From: CAYGZA01 sp964354135
GTDB taxonomy: Bacteria > Planctomycetota > Planctomycetia > Pirellulales > Thermoguttaceae
Length of the DNA stretch: 14,381 nucleotides
NCBI GenBank assembly: GCA_964354135.1
Contig: CAYGZA010000170.1
Location: 1-14,381 of the forward strand
Direction of reading: 5' to 3'
The notes beneath the pieces are model-generated. The model was not told the DNA's origin, did not search any database, and was given only the letters and a program-made list of their open reading frames with translations. Below, piece after piece: positions 1-7,780 of the stretch. A program made the translations under genes and the position numbers. Position 1 is the first letter of the stretch. Each line of letters starts with the position of its first letter.

Positions 1-216
1 CTGGAGCGACAGGGCGTCGGCCAGCGTGCGGATCATGAGCGTCTTGGCCAACCCGGGTACGCCCACCAGCAGGCAGTGCCCCCGGGCGAACAGGGCCACG
101 AGCAGCTCCTCGATCACCTGCTGCTGGCCGACGATCACCCGGCCCAACTGCCCGGTGATCGTGCGATAGGCCTCGTTGAGTTTTTGGACGGCCTGGAGAT
201 CGTCGTCGGGGATCAT
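1..216 (-). CDS. MoxR-family AAA ATPase, N-terminal fragment
   Basis: This is the first 72 codons of a minus-strand gene cut by the window edge. The fragment has a helical lead (residues 1-25), then GRVIVGQQQVIEELLVAL and a Walker A loop GVPGLAKT at residues 52-59. The G-Q-x-x-V/I-I-E-x-L-L lead followed by G-x-P-G-x-A-K-T is typical of MoxR AAA+ ATPases. In other bacteria these act as chaperones that help metal or cofactor insertion into partner proteins, often beside DUF58 and von Willebrand A genes; any such partners would lie outside this window. The ATG at 216 is preceded by AAGGGAG on the minus strand with about 5 nt of spacing, which supports this start. It lies 141 nt downstream of the PQQ-repeat gene, with a heptad repeat hairpin between them, so joint transcription is uncertain. 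Walker B, sensor motifs and the C-terminal lid are not visible. Confidence 0.9.
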   Translation of the reverse strand, partial: MIPDDDLQAVQKLNEAYRTITGQLGRVIVGQQQVIEELLVALFARGHCLLVGVPGLAKTLMIRTLADALSLQ

Positions 217-308
217 TCGCACTCCCTTGTGGTATCCAACGAGTTGATCCAACTCAAAGGGGCTCCTCATTCCCGGCGGGACCGCATACACCCCGGGGAA
301 TGGATAAC

Positions 309-390
309 TGCAAATTGAAAAGTGCAAATCTCAGATTGAATCGCCGTATTGCACTTTTCAATCTGCATTTTTCAATTTGCACTCACTCGT
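309..390. repeat. Inverted pair of heptanucleotide arrays
   Basis: The left arm reads in 7-nt units at 309-343: TGCAAAT, TGAAAAG, TGCAAAT, CTCAGAT, TGAATCG. The right arm at 349-383 reads TTGCACT, TTTCAAT, CTGCATT, TTTCAAT, TTGCACT. The arms can pair: 314-327 and 349-362 are a perfect 14-bp inverted repeat with a 21-nt loop, and 310-326 pairs with 364-380 with one mismatch. The stop codon of the PQQ-repeat gene (358-360, minus strand) lies inside the right arm. The stem is AT-rich with no adjoining T tract, so a terminator role is not clear. Confidence 0.8.
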
Positions 391-2589
391 TCCTTCAAGC
401 CTCCCGAGAGCGTGAAAACCTGTCTGGAACGTCTTCGGGTTTTCCTTGGTCTTGGGACTCTCCCGCGGTATGACTCCCTGGTCGAGGGCGATCAACTCCG
501 TGCCGGTGGCGATGAGCAGGTGTCCGTCGGTCACCAGCAGGTTGCCGCCCGTCACTCCCCGTGGGGCCAGGGCGATCTCCCTCTTCATCCGGCCCGTGGA
601 CTGGTCGAATACATAAATCTTCTCCCGAGTGGGCCATAGGACGCAATCCCCCGCCAGCACCCCCCGGCCGTATCCCAGCTTTTCGGGGCCCTCCGGCCAT
701 ACGTGCTTGACCCTCCCCTGGCCCGGCTCTTTGAGTCCAATCCAGTAGAGCTTGCCGCCGCTGGCGATGAGCGAATCGCCCGCCACTCCCAGCAGGTGGA
801 CGATGTCTTCGGCGGCATCTCCGGTGTGCCAAAGGGCTTGCCCGGTCGCTGCGTCCAGGGCAAACACCTCCCGACAGTCGGCCGGCGCAACCACCAGGGT
901 ACCCCGGTCAAGAAGGCACGGAGTCAAGTCGCGTTGGGAGAAAGGCGCCGGTTTCTGCAAGTCCCCCTCAAGAACCCGGGGATATAGGGTCACCCACAGC
1001 ACCCGGCCATCCCTCGCGGAAAGGGCGGCCACCGCTCCCAGGTTTGTGTTGCAATAGAGCGTCTCCCGGTGCAGCGTCAGGAGGTTGTGCGTGGTCTCCC
1101 CAAGTGCCCCCCGGGCAGGTGTATCCGCGGCGCAAACAAACTGCTGCCAGCGGCGCTGGCCCGTTTGGGCATCGTAACAAACCACGTGAAGTTGGGGCTG
1201 GATGTCGCTGCGGCGCACGGCCACGTAAACGCTCGTTCCATCGGACAGGGGAGAGCCCTCAAAGGCGAGCCCCTCGTCCGGCGCGATCTTCCACACCAAG
1301 CGACCCTCGGCCGCCAAATCGAGGCACACGAGATATCCTGAGCCTCCGGGCAACAGGGATTCTCGCGGCCGGCTGGTCCAGGATGGCCCCATCCGCGCCA
1401 GGAGCTTGTCGCCCCAGACGGTCATCGTGAATCGCGGCACGCCGAGGCTATCCGGGGGGTTGTAGGCCTCGCGCAGGGCCTCGTCGTTGGGGTCCTCGTG
1501 GATGACCGGCCTCTTATGGCTCCAAGCGGGCCGGCCGGTTCGGAGGTCGACCGCCAAGATTGCCGCCTGCACGTTGACCAGCACCAAACCGCGCACCACC
1601 ACAGGGTGATAACTCAAGGGGCTTCCTGCCCCGTCGGCTGCCCGCCGCGCGATCGGCGCGGCCCCCAACACCGGTCTTTCCGAACGGGAGGCCGCTTGCA
1701 GCGGGAGCCGCCAAGCGGCGCCCTGCACGTCGGGCGGCTTCGGGGCGATCTTGTTCCGCGACGGCGAGCCGGCAAACGTGGGCCAATCGCCACTCGGCTG
1801 CGCCCGCGGCCACTGAGCACTTTCGGCCAGGAGCGAAGAGAGTGCGGCCGCGTAATTCACTTCCCGGCCGCCAAACCGGCCCCGCGCGTCCGGGTGGAGC
1901 TTGGTGAACCGGGCCAGATCCTCTTTGGCCCGGCCGGAGGATCCTTCCAGGATCGAGACGAGCACCAGCCGCGCCCGGATACTCGCCAAATCGAGTTCCG
2001 TATCCGGGACTCCCAGCCACGTCCGCGGCATGTCGGGCGGCTGGTCGAAGGGGACAATCCGCTCCCAATAGGCCCGGGCCGCAGCGTAGTCGCCCGACTC
2101 CAACGCGATCTCGCCCAGGGCCTCCAGCGCGTTGTCCCCCCAACTGCTCGCAAACGCCTGGTCGAGCAGGCCCAACAGTCCCCGGGCGTCCCGTCGGGCG
2201 GCCGCCTCCTCGAAGCGGCGCTTGACCTGAGGGTCCACGCGGTCGCGGTACAGCCGGAGAGCCTCAGGCGGCAGCGATGCCAATTGCAGGTGGCAATAGT
2301 CCCGCACGCCGATCAGACGCCGCTCCGTCACGGGGAACAGCTTCGTGCCGGACTGTTCCATCACTTGGCAGAGCGTATCGACGGCCTCGGCCCACTGCTT
2401 GTCGGCCAAGTGGGTACGGACCCGCTCCAGGGCCTTCAGCACGTGGTCGTCCGCCCGGTCGAGCTGGACGGTGCCGGACAGTTCGTACCGGCTCGTGCGT
2501 CCCGGCAGAGGCGGTTGCGCGCGGGCAGGCTCCACCGCGAGGAACAATGCCAGCAAACCTGCGGTGGCCGAAAACCTCCTGCAAAGCAC
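358..2589 (-). CDS. Exported PQQ-type beta-propeller repeat protein with helical N-terminal domain
   Basis: This 743-residue protein is predicted to be exported. The signal peptide has Arg at 4-5, a hydrophobic stretch at about 8-20 and a likely cut after ARA at residue 24. Residues about 45-255 are Ala/Leu/Arg-rich helical sequence resembling TPR-type repeats. From about 268 (GDWPTFAGSPSRNK) to the end there are propeller blades with the PQQ_2 hallmark of a hydrophobic strand then D-x-x-T-G-x-x-x-W: AVDLRTGRPAW, CYDAQTGQRRW, ALSARDGRVLW, ALDAATGQALW, VFDQSTGRMKR. This is the BamB/PQQ-like fold used for protein or cofactor binding; no specific substrate can be named. The start is GTG at 2589. 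An in-frame TAG lies 21-23 nt upstream, leaving no longer start, and GGGGGAG sits 7 nt before it. It lies 59 nt after dxs. The last dozen residues are encoded by the heptad repeat, so the original C-terminus may have been altered. Confidence 0.88.
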   Translation of the reverse strand: MLCRRFSATAGLLALFLAVEPARAQPPLPGRTSRYELSGTVQLDRADDHVLKALERVRTHLADKQWAEAVDTLCQVMEQSGTKLFPVTERRLIGVRDYCHLQLASLPPEALRLYRDRVDPQVKRRFEEAAARRDARGLLGLLDQAFASSWGDNALEALGEIALESGDYAAARAYWERIVPFDQPPDMPRTWLGVPDTELDLASIRARLVLVSILEGSSGRAKEDLARFTKLHPDARGRFGGREVNYAAALSSLLAESAQWPRAQPSGDWPTFAGSPSRNKIAPKPPDVQGAAWRLPLQAASRSERPVLGAAPIARRAADGAGSPLSYHPVVVRGLVLVNVQAAILAVDLRTGRPAWSHKRPVIHEDPNDEALREAYNPPDSLGVPRFTMTVWGDKLLARMGPSWTSRPRESLLPGGSGYLVCLDLAAEGRLVWKIAPDEGLAFEGSPLSDGTSVYVAVRRSDIQPQLHVVCYDAQTGQRRWQQFVCAADTPARGALGETTHNLLTLHRETLYCNTNLGAVAALSARDGRVLWVTLYPRVLEGDLQKPAPFSQRDLTPCLLDRGTLVVAPADCREVFALDAATGQALWHTGDAAEDIVHLLGVAGDSLIASGGKLYWIGLKEPGQGRVKHVWPEGPEKLGYGRGVLAGDCVLWPTREKIYVFDQSTGRMKREIALAPRGVTGGNLLVTDGHLLIATGTELIALDQGVIPRESPKTKENPKTFQTGFHALGRLEGTSECKLKNAD

Positions 2590-2648
2590 GGGCCGACTCC
2601 CCCACGCCTCCTAAGTGGAACCGCACAGCGGCGCCCGCCGATTCGCTC

Positions 2649-4565
2649 TCAGACGGGATTCACCTCGGACAGTTCTCTCCGGCCGTGGCCGGCCGGTTCG
2701 AGGCAGGCCGCGACGATTCCCTCCGCGTTCAGTCCAAGCTCGTCGAGCAGCTCCCCCCGCTCGCCGTGCTCGATGAAGCGGTCGGGGATGCCGAGTCGGC
2801 GGACCCGGCTGGTATCCAGGCCCTGGTCGTTGGCCGCCTCGAGGACCGCGCTGCCGAAGCCGCCCATGAGGGCCCCCTCCTCGACGGTCACCACCAGGGG
2901 GCACTCGGCCACCGCGCGGAGGATAGTCCGCGTGTCGAGCGGCTTGACGAACCGGGCATTGATCACGCCCACGTCCAGGCCCTCATGTCGGAGGTGCTCG
3001 GCCGCGGGGATGCACGCCTCCAAGAGGGTCCCGCAGGCGATGATCATCCCGTCTTGTCCCCAGTGGAACACCTCGGCGCAGCCGAGCTCGATCGAGGCGG
3101 GCCGGCGATGGACGTCCACCGCGGCCGCCTTGGGATACCGGATCGCCGTCGGGCGGTCCAGCGTCAAGGCGAAGTCCAGCATTGCCGTCAGGTCCGCGGC
3201 GTCGCCCGGGGCCATCACGACGATGTTCGGGAGATGCCGCAGGTAGGCCAGGTCGAACATGCCGTGATGGGTCGGGCCGTCCGGGCCGACGATCCCCGCC
3301 CGGTCCATCATCATCGTCACCGGCAAGTCTTGCAGGGCCACTTCCTGGAAGACCTGGTCGTAGCTCCGCTGGAGGAACGTGCTGTAGGTGTCGACGATCG
3401 GCCGCAGGCCCGCCTTGGCCAGTCCCGCGGCGAAGGCCACCGCGTGCGACTCGCAGATGCCGACGTCGAAGAACCGCTGGGGGAACTCGTCCCGCACCGG
3501 CTCGAGCATGTTCCCCTGGCACATCGCCGCCGTGATCGTCACCACCCGCGGATTGCGCCGCATCGCGCCCAGGATCGCGTCCCGGGCGACCTCGGTGTAC
3601 GGTTTGGCCGAGCCGTTCTTCTTCAGCGGCACGACCGACCCGTTCTCGCGGATGAACGGGGCGGGCGTGTGGAAGGAGACCGGGTCCTCCTCGGCCGGCT
3701 CGAAGCCGTGCCCCTTCTGGGTAACCACGTGCAGGAGCACCGGCTTCTGGAAGTCCCGGACCATCAAGAGGTACTTCTGGAGCTGCCGGATCTTGTGGCC
3801 GTCCACCGGCCCGATGTAGCGGAACCCGATCTCCTCGAAGATCATTCCGCCCACCACGCCCGCCTTGACCGCGTCCTTCATCTGGCTCAGCAGGCGCTCC
3901 ATGGAATCGCCGATGAGCGGGACGCTGCCGAGGATCCTCTGCACCTCCGTCTTCAGGCCGGTGTAGAAGGAGTTCATGCGGATCCGGTCCAGGTACTCGG
4001 CCAGTCCGCCGACCCGCGGGCAGATCGACATCTTGTTGTCGTTCAGAACGACGATCAGTTGCTTCTTCAGGCCGCCGGCGTTGTTCATCGCCTCGGAGAC
4101 GATCCCTGAAGGAAACGCCCCATCCCCGATCACGGCCACCACGTGGCCGCCCTGGCCGGGCCGCACGAGGTCGTCCCCGCACTTCAGGCCCAACGCGGCC
4201 GCCACGCTGGTGCCCGCATGGCCGGTCATGAACAGGTCGTAGGGGCTCTCCTGCGGATTCGGGTAGCCCATCAGGCCGCCCCGCGTCCGGATCGTGTGGA
4301 ACTGCGGGTAGCGGCCCGTGACCATCTTGTGCGGATACACCTGGTGCCCGGTATCCCAGATCAGGCGGTCGCGGCTGAAATCGAAGGTCGTGTGGAGGGC
4401 GAGCGTCAGCTCGACGACCCCGAGGTTCGACGCGAAATGGGCGGTCCGCGTCCCCGCCAGCCGGCAGAGCGCCTCGCGCATCTCGCCCGCAAGCTGATCG
4501 AGCTGCTTCAGCGACAGCCGCTTCAGGTCCTGAGGCGATCGGATGGTCGAGAGCAGCTTGTCCAT
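2649..4565 (-). CDS. dxs: 1-deoxy-D-xylulose-5-phosphate synthase
   Basis: Dxs condenses pyruvate and glyceraldehyde 3-phosphate, using thiamine diphosphate, to form 1-deoxy-D-xylulose 5-phosphate. This commits carbon to the MEP isoprenoid pathway and also feeds thiamine and pyridoxal synthesis. The 638 residues cover all three transketolase-like domains. Numbered from the ATG, visible motifs are HFASNLG with the catalytic-type His at 43, the ThDP/Mg motif GDGA near 147-150 with NDN at 175-177, and the glutamate of VGICESHAV at 372 (E370 in E. coli). DRAGIVGPDGPTHHG is at 422-436. It is divergent in places: GHAGTS where many enzymes have GHSSTS, and CESHAV for AEQHAV. The ATG at 4565 shares its A with the ispA stop (TGATG), which implies translational coupling. 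AAGGA lies 7 nt upstream of this ATG; the TTG one codon earlier has only 4 nt of spacing, so ATG is preferred. Confidence 0.96.
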   Translation of the reverse strand: MDKLLSTIRSPQDLKRLSLKQLDQLAGEMREALCRLAGTRTAHFASNLGVVELTLALHTTFDFSRDRLIWDTGHQVYPHKMVTGRYPQFHTIRTRGGLMGYPNPQESPYDLFMTGHAGTSVAAALGLKCGDDLVRPGQGGHVVAVIGDGAFPSGIVSEAMNNAGGLKKQLIVVLNDNKMSICPRVGGLAEYLDRIRMNSFYTGLKTEVQRILGSVPLIGDSMERLLSQMKDAVKAGVVGGMIFEEIGFRYIGPVDGHKIRQLQKYLLMVRDFQKPVLLHVVTQKGHGFEPAEEDPVSFHTPAPFIRENGSVVPLKKNGSAKPYTEVARDAILGAMRRNPRVVTITAAMCQGNMLEPVRDEFPQRFFDVGICESHAVAFAAGLAKAGLRPIVDTYSTFLQRSYDQVFQEVALQDLPVTMMMDRAGIVGPDGPTHHGMFDLAYLRHLPNIVVMAPGDAADLTAMLDFALTLDRPTAIRYPKAAAVDVHRRPASIELGCAEVFHWGQDGMIIACGTLLEACIPAAEHLRHEGLDVGVINARFVKPLDTRTILRAVAECPLVVTVEEGALMGGFGSAVLEAANDQGLDTSRVRRLGIPDRFIEHGERGELLDELGLNAEGIVAACLEPAGHGRRELSEVNPV

Positions 4566-5464
4566 CAACGATTCCTTTCCAGGACGAAGCGGGCCAACGA
4601 TTCCAGCTTTTCGGCCCGGGGCCCCAGCGGTTGGAGTGCTTGGCAGGCTTCCATAGTCAATTGTTCCGCTTTTCGCACGCTCGCGTCAACTCCAAACACG
4701 CCCGGGAACGTCAGCTTGCCGCGGTCGGCGTCCTTGCCCACGCGTTTGCCCGCCGCCCCCTGCTCGCCGCGGACGTCCAGGAGGTCGTCGGTGATCTGGA
4801 ACGCCAACCCGAGCCGCCGGCCGTATTGCTCCAGGACCTCGATCTGCGTGGGGTCGGCCCCGGCCACCAAGGCGCCGAGCCGGAGAGACACCCCGATCAC
4901 GGCCCCCGTCTTGCGACAGTGGATCGATTCCAGGGTCTCGGCGTCGTGGTCCCCTGAGCCACCCTTCATGTCGTCCGCCTGACCGCCCACAAGGTTCTCC
5001 GCTCCGGCCGCTTCGGCCAGTTCCGCACAACACTTCGCCGCCACCTCCGGGGGATGAACCCCTTTGGCGAGGACCTCGAATGCCAGGGTCACGAGGGCAT
5101 CGCCCGCAAGGATTGCCGTCGCCTCGCCGAATTGTTTGTGGCACGTCGGCCGCCCGCGGCGAAGATCGTCGTCGTCCATGGCCGGCAGATCATCGTGAAT
5201 CAACGAGTATGCGTGTACCATCTCCACCGCACAAGCCGCCGGAAGTGCCGCCTCGACCTGGCCCCCGCAGGCCTCGCAGGCCCAAAGGACCAGGAGCGGA
5301 CGGAGCCGTTTCCCCGGGGCCAACAGGCTGTAGCGGATCGCCTCACGGAGGTTCTCCGGGCAGCCCGGGCCGAACTGCGAGCACTCGGCCAGCACGGCAT
5401 CGATTCGCCGGCGCAGCTCCGTGACATTCTGGGTAAAGATAGCAGTCTGGGTATTCACCGTCAA
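4565..5464 (-). CDS. ispA: Farnesyl/geranylgeranyl-type polyprenyl diphosphate synthase
   Basis: This is an all-helical prenyltransferase of 299 residues, the usual length for IspA. It condenses IPP with allylic diphosphates in the cytoplasm. The substrate-binding GKRLRP is at 51-56. The first Asp-rich motif DDLPAMDDDDLRRG is at 91-104 and the second, DDLLD, at 226-230. The first motif has four residues between the Asp pair and the next Asp, and the preceding HAYSLIH matches E. coli IspA as I remember it. That points to a type II farnesyl diphosphate synthase, though geranylgeranyl product cannot be excluded. The start is uncertain: TTG at 5464 is used here, and GTG at 5458 is an alternative; neither has a good Shine-Dalgarno sequence. 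The stop overlaps the dxs ATG. A 122-nt gap separates it from xseB, so it may have some expression of its own. Confidence 0.93.
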   Translation of the reverse strand: MTVNTQTAIFTQNVTELRRRIDAVLAECSQFGPGCPENLREAIRYSLLAPGKRLRPLLVLWACEACGGQVEAALPAACAVEMVHAYSLIHDDLPAMDDDDLRRGRPTCHKQFGEATAILAGDALVTLAFEVLAKGVHPPEVAAKCCAELAEAAGAENLVGGQADDMKGGSGDHDAETLESIHCRKTGAVIGVSLRLGALVAGADPTQIEVLEQYGRRLGLAFQITDDLLDVRGEQGAAGKRVGKDADRGKLTFPGVFGVDASVRKAEQLTMEACQALQPLGPRAEKLESLARFVLERNR

Positions 5465-5586
5465 CTCAGAGGAGCAGCATATCTGCGTCAGGAATGCGGC
5501 CGCTTCTCAAACCTTGGTCATTCCTCGATCCGGATCAAGCGGATCGCCGTCAAAGAGGGTGATCGGACACCATTAGAATGAGGGGC
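5465..5586. other. xseB-ispA intergenic gap
   Basis: This 122-nt gap interrupts an otherwise tightly packed minus-strand operon. It holds a 10-bp palindrome GATCCGGATC at 5527-5536 and, on the minus strand, two very short ATG reading frames (MTKV and MLLL, each followed by TGA) just before the TTG start of ispA. No convincing promoter or stem with a T tract was found. A leader role is possible but unsupported. Confidence 0.4.
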
Positions 5587-6000
5587 CTAGTCCGGATCGC
5601 CGGCATCGCCCCCCTCTAAAACGGTATTCTCGCGCCCCGGCGACCCCTGGGTGGGAAGGGCCGAGCGACGGCGGCTTCGCTCCCGGGCCTTCTCATCCAA
5701 CGACGTGAAAGTGTCGTCCAGGGCCGTTGTGATCGGGTTGCTGTCGGCATCGACGCCGGTGAGCAGCTCAATCCGCCGTTCGGCGCGCTTTAGCAGCTCG
5801 TGACAGTGGCGAAGCAGCTTGACGCCTTGCTCGTATTGGGCCAACGCCTCGTCCAGGCCGATCTCTCCCTCCTCCAGCTCCTGCACGATTGCCTGGAGCT
5901 GTCCCAACGCTTCTTCAAAGGTGGGCTGCGAGCCGGCCGACGGCTCCGGTTGCTCTTTGTCCAATGGATTGCCTCCCGCGCCCCTCGATTCTACTCCCAT
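5587..6000 (-). CDS. xseB: Exodeoxyribonuclease VII small subunit
   Basis: XseB is the small helical subunit of exonuclease VII, which degrades single-stranded DNA in both directions together with the catalytic XseA subunit. The family core spans residues about 26-82: PTFEEALGQLQAIVQELEEG, then LDEALAQYEQGVKLLRHCHELL and RRIELLTG. Typical XseB proteins have about 80 residues. This one has 137 as drawn because of a short N-terminal lead and a roughly 55-residue charged, probably disordered C-terminal tail. ATG at 6000 overlaps the end of guaA by 10 nt but has no clear ribosome site. A TTG at 5964 is preceded by GGGAGG at 7 nt and would give 125 residues; it is a serious alternative. No xseA is present in the window. 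The order xseB-ispA-dxs is widespread in bacteria. Confidence 0.92.
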   Translation of the reverse strand: MGVESRGAGGNPLDKEQPEPSAGSQPTFEEALGQLQAIVQELEEGEIGLDEALAQYEQGVKLLRHCHELLKRAERRIELLTGVDADSNPITTALDDTFTSLDEKARERSRRRSALPTQGSPGRENTVLEGGDAGDPD

Positions 6001-7541
6001 TCGATCGTTGCCGGGGGCTTCGAGCTGACGTCGTACACCACCCGGTTCACTCCTTTCACTTCGTTGATGATCCGCGTGGAGATCCGCCCAAGGACCTCGT
6101 AGGGCAGGTGGCTCCAGTCGGCCGTCATGAAGTCCTCGCTGTCGACGGAGCGGACGGCCACCACGTCGGCGTACGTCCGGGCGTCGCCCATGACGCCCAC
6201 GCTTTGTACGGGCAACAGCACGGCGAACGCCTGGGCCGTCCGGCGATACAGCCCGGCCTGCTTGATCTCGTCCACCACGACGGCATCCGCCTCGCGGAGG
6301 ACATCCAGACGCGGCCTGGTCACCTCGCCGACGCAGCGGACTGCGAGCCCCGGACCGGGAAACGGGTGCCGCCAGACGATGTCGTCCGGGAGCCCCAACT
6401 CCGCCCCCAGCTTGCGGACCTCGTCCTTGAAAAGGTCCCGCAGGGGCTCAATCAGCTCGAAATCCATGTCCTTGGGCAGACCGCCGACGTTGTGGTGGAG
6501 CTTGATCGTTGCGGCGGGCCCGTCGGGCAGGCCGCCGCTTTCGATCACGTCGGGATAAAGCGTTCCCTGGGCGAGAAAGTGGGCCCCCTGGATCCGCTTT
6601 GCCTCGGCCGAAAAGCACTCGATGAAGGCGTGCCCGATGCGGCGGCGCTTCTCCTGGGGGTTGACCACGCCCTCGAGTGCCGAGAGGAACTTCTCCTGAG
6701 CCTGGACCACGTGCAGGTCGGTCTTGAAGTGGCCGGTGAACTCCTCGATGACCCGCTCGGCCTCCCCCTTGCGCAGGAAACCGTTGTCGACCAGGATGCA
6801 CGAGAGCTGGGGCCCGATGGCCCGGGCGAGCAAGGCTGCGACGACCGACGAGTCCACTCCGCCCGACAGCCCGCAGATCACCCGCCCGCTACCCACCCGC
6901 TGACGGATCGACTGGACCGTCTCGTCCAGGAAATCGCCCAGTTTCCACGTCCCCCGGCAGCCGCAGACGCGGGTCAGGAAGTTCTTGAGAATGAGCGAGC
7001 CCAGCGGGGTGTGGGTCACCTCGGGATGGAACTGGAGCCCGTAGATCGGCAGCCGCCGGTGCCGCACGGCGGCGATCGGGCAAGTGTCGGTCTCGGCCAG
7101 GGCCAGGAAATCGCCGGAGACGCGCAAGACCTGGTCCCCGTGGCTCATCCATACCTGCGTCTCGGGAGGGATGCCGGCCAGCAGCTCGTTCTGGCGTACG
7201 ATCCGCAGAGAGGCCCGGCCGTATTCCCGCGCCGGGGTGCTTTCCACTTGGCCGCCGAGCACGTCGCACGCCAACTGCATCCCGTAGCAGATGCCCAGCA
7301 CCGGGAGGCCGATCTCGAAAATCCCCGGGTCGCAGCGCGGGGCCCCCGACTCATACACGCTGGCCGGCCCTCCGGAGAGGATAAGCCCTCTAGGGGACAA
7401 CTGCCGCACTCGCTCCGCGGGAAGGTCGTGGCGGACGATTTCGCAAAAGACGTTCTGCTCGCGGACCCGCCGGGCGATTAACTGGGCGTACTGCGAGCCG
7501 AAGTCCAGGACGAGCACCTTTTCCTCAGCCACCTTGCCCAT
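5991..7541 (-). CDS. guaA: GMP synthase (glutamine-hydrolysing)
   Basis: GuaA converts XMP to GMP using ATP and ammonia released from glutamine, the last step of guanine nucleotide synthesis. The 516 residues are complete (E. coli has 525). The class I glutamine amidotransferase domain covers about 1-195, with LSGGP at 55-59, the nucleophile Cys85 in GICYGMQ, and His172 and Glu174 in FHPEVTHT. The ATP pyrophosphatase domain starts near 205 with the P-loop SGGVDSS at 226-232. The C-terminal dimer domain ends in the family-typical KPPATIEWE. ATG at 7541 has GAAGG 7 nt upstream. It is the first gene of the minus-strand train and its end overlaps xseB by 10 nt, so xseB translation may be coupled to it. 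The order guaA-xseB, rather than xseA-xseB, is less usual. Confidence 0.97.
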   Translation of the reverse strand: MGKVAEEKVLVLDFGSQYAQLIARRVREQNVFCEIVRHDLPAERVRQLSPRGLILSGGPASVYESGAPRCDPGIFEIGLPVLGICYGMQLACDVLGGQVESTPAREYGRASLRIVRQNELLAGIPPETQVWMSHGDQVLRVSGDFLALAETDTCPIAAVRHRRLPIYGLQFHPEVTHTPLGSLILKNFLTRVCGCRGTWKLGDFLDETVQSIRQRVGSGRVICGLSGGVDSSVVAALLARAIGPQLSCILVDNGFLRKGEAERVIEEFTGHFKTDLHVVQAQEKFLSALEGVVNPQEKRRRIGHAFIECFSAEAKRIQGAHFLAQGTLYPDVIESGGLPDGPAATIKLHHNVGGLPKDMDFELIEPLRDLFKDEVRKLGAELGLPDDIVWRHPFPGPGLAVRCVGEVTRPRLDVLREADAVVVDEIKQAGLYRRTAQAFAVLLPVQSVGVMGDARTYADVVAVRSVDSEDFMTADWSHLPYEVLGRISTRIINEVKGVNRVVYDVSSKPPATIEWE

Positions 7542-7567
7542 GGTCGCGCCTTCGGTGAAAGCGGGGA

Positions 7568-7573
7568 ATTATA
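7568..7573 (-). promoter_or_regulatory. Candidate -10 element for guaA
   Basis: The minus strand reads TATAAT, a perfect sigma-70 -10 hexamer, 26 nt upstream of the guaA ATG, which would give a leader of about 20 nt. No good -35 hexamer is found 16-18 nt further upstream, where the sequence is very GC-rich, so the call rests on the -10 and its position. Confidence 0.45.
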
Positions 7574-7693
7574 AGGCGGGGCGGCCGGGCTGCATAGAAT
7601 CCCCTCGAAAGAGGTGCGGCTCGGAGCTGGCCGCCCCCTCCCCGCGATCTACTCGCTATAACCGGCAGCCTCAACACCGGCTGCGTCCGCCGA

Positions 7694-7722
7694 TTGAACG
7701 CGGCGACCTTCGTGGTTATAGT
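7694..7722 (+). promoter_or_regulatory. Sigma-70-type promoter for surE and the following genes
   Basis: TTGAAC at 7694-7699 and TATAGT at 7717-7722 are separated by exactly 17 nt. Each differs from the E. coli consensus by two bases or fewer. Transcription would start near 7730, giving a leader of about 50 nt before the surE GTG. The promoter is inferred from sequence only. Confidence 0.6.
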
Positions 7723-7780
7723 GGAAGTACGGCTCATGGAAGGTCTCGGGCAGAGCTTTTGCTGAGGATAAGTCTACTCG

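Larger units (their letters stand above)
7542..7780. other. Divergent intergenic region between guaA and surE
   Basis: This 239-nt region separates two divergently transcribed genes and should hold both promoters. It contains a perfect 9-bp inverted repeat, GGGGCGGCC at 7578-7586 against GGCCGCCCC at 7629-7637. A small hairpin, GCAGCC with GGCTGC, is centred near 7675. The candidate promoters are listed separately. No riboswitch-like conserved core was recognised. Confidence 0.6.

Noticed and set aside
309..390. CRISPR array or rho-independent terminator at the inverted heptads
   Set aside because: Units are 7 nt with no spacers, so this is not CRISPR. The stem is AT-rich without a clear T tract, so termination is not supported.
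1498..4109. Very long plus-strand open frames opposite the PQQ gene and dxs
   Set aside because: They are Arg/Pro/Gly/His-rich, have no recognisable domain, and lie antisense to genes with clear family motifs. Long antisense frames are expected in GC-rich DNA.
5889..7481. Long plus-strand open frame opposite guaA
   Set aside because: Antisense shadow of guaA with low-complexity composition and no ribosome site or motif.
7542..7780. Purine riboswitch ahead of guaA
   Set aside because: The candidate -10 leaves only about 20 nt of leader, too short for an aptamer, and no purine-aptamer core was recognised.
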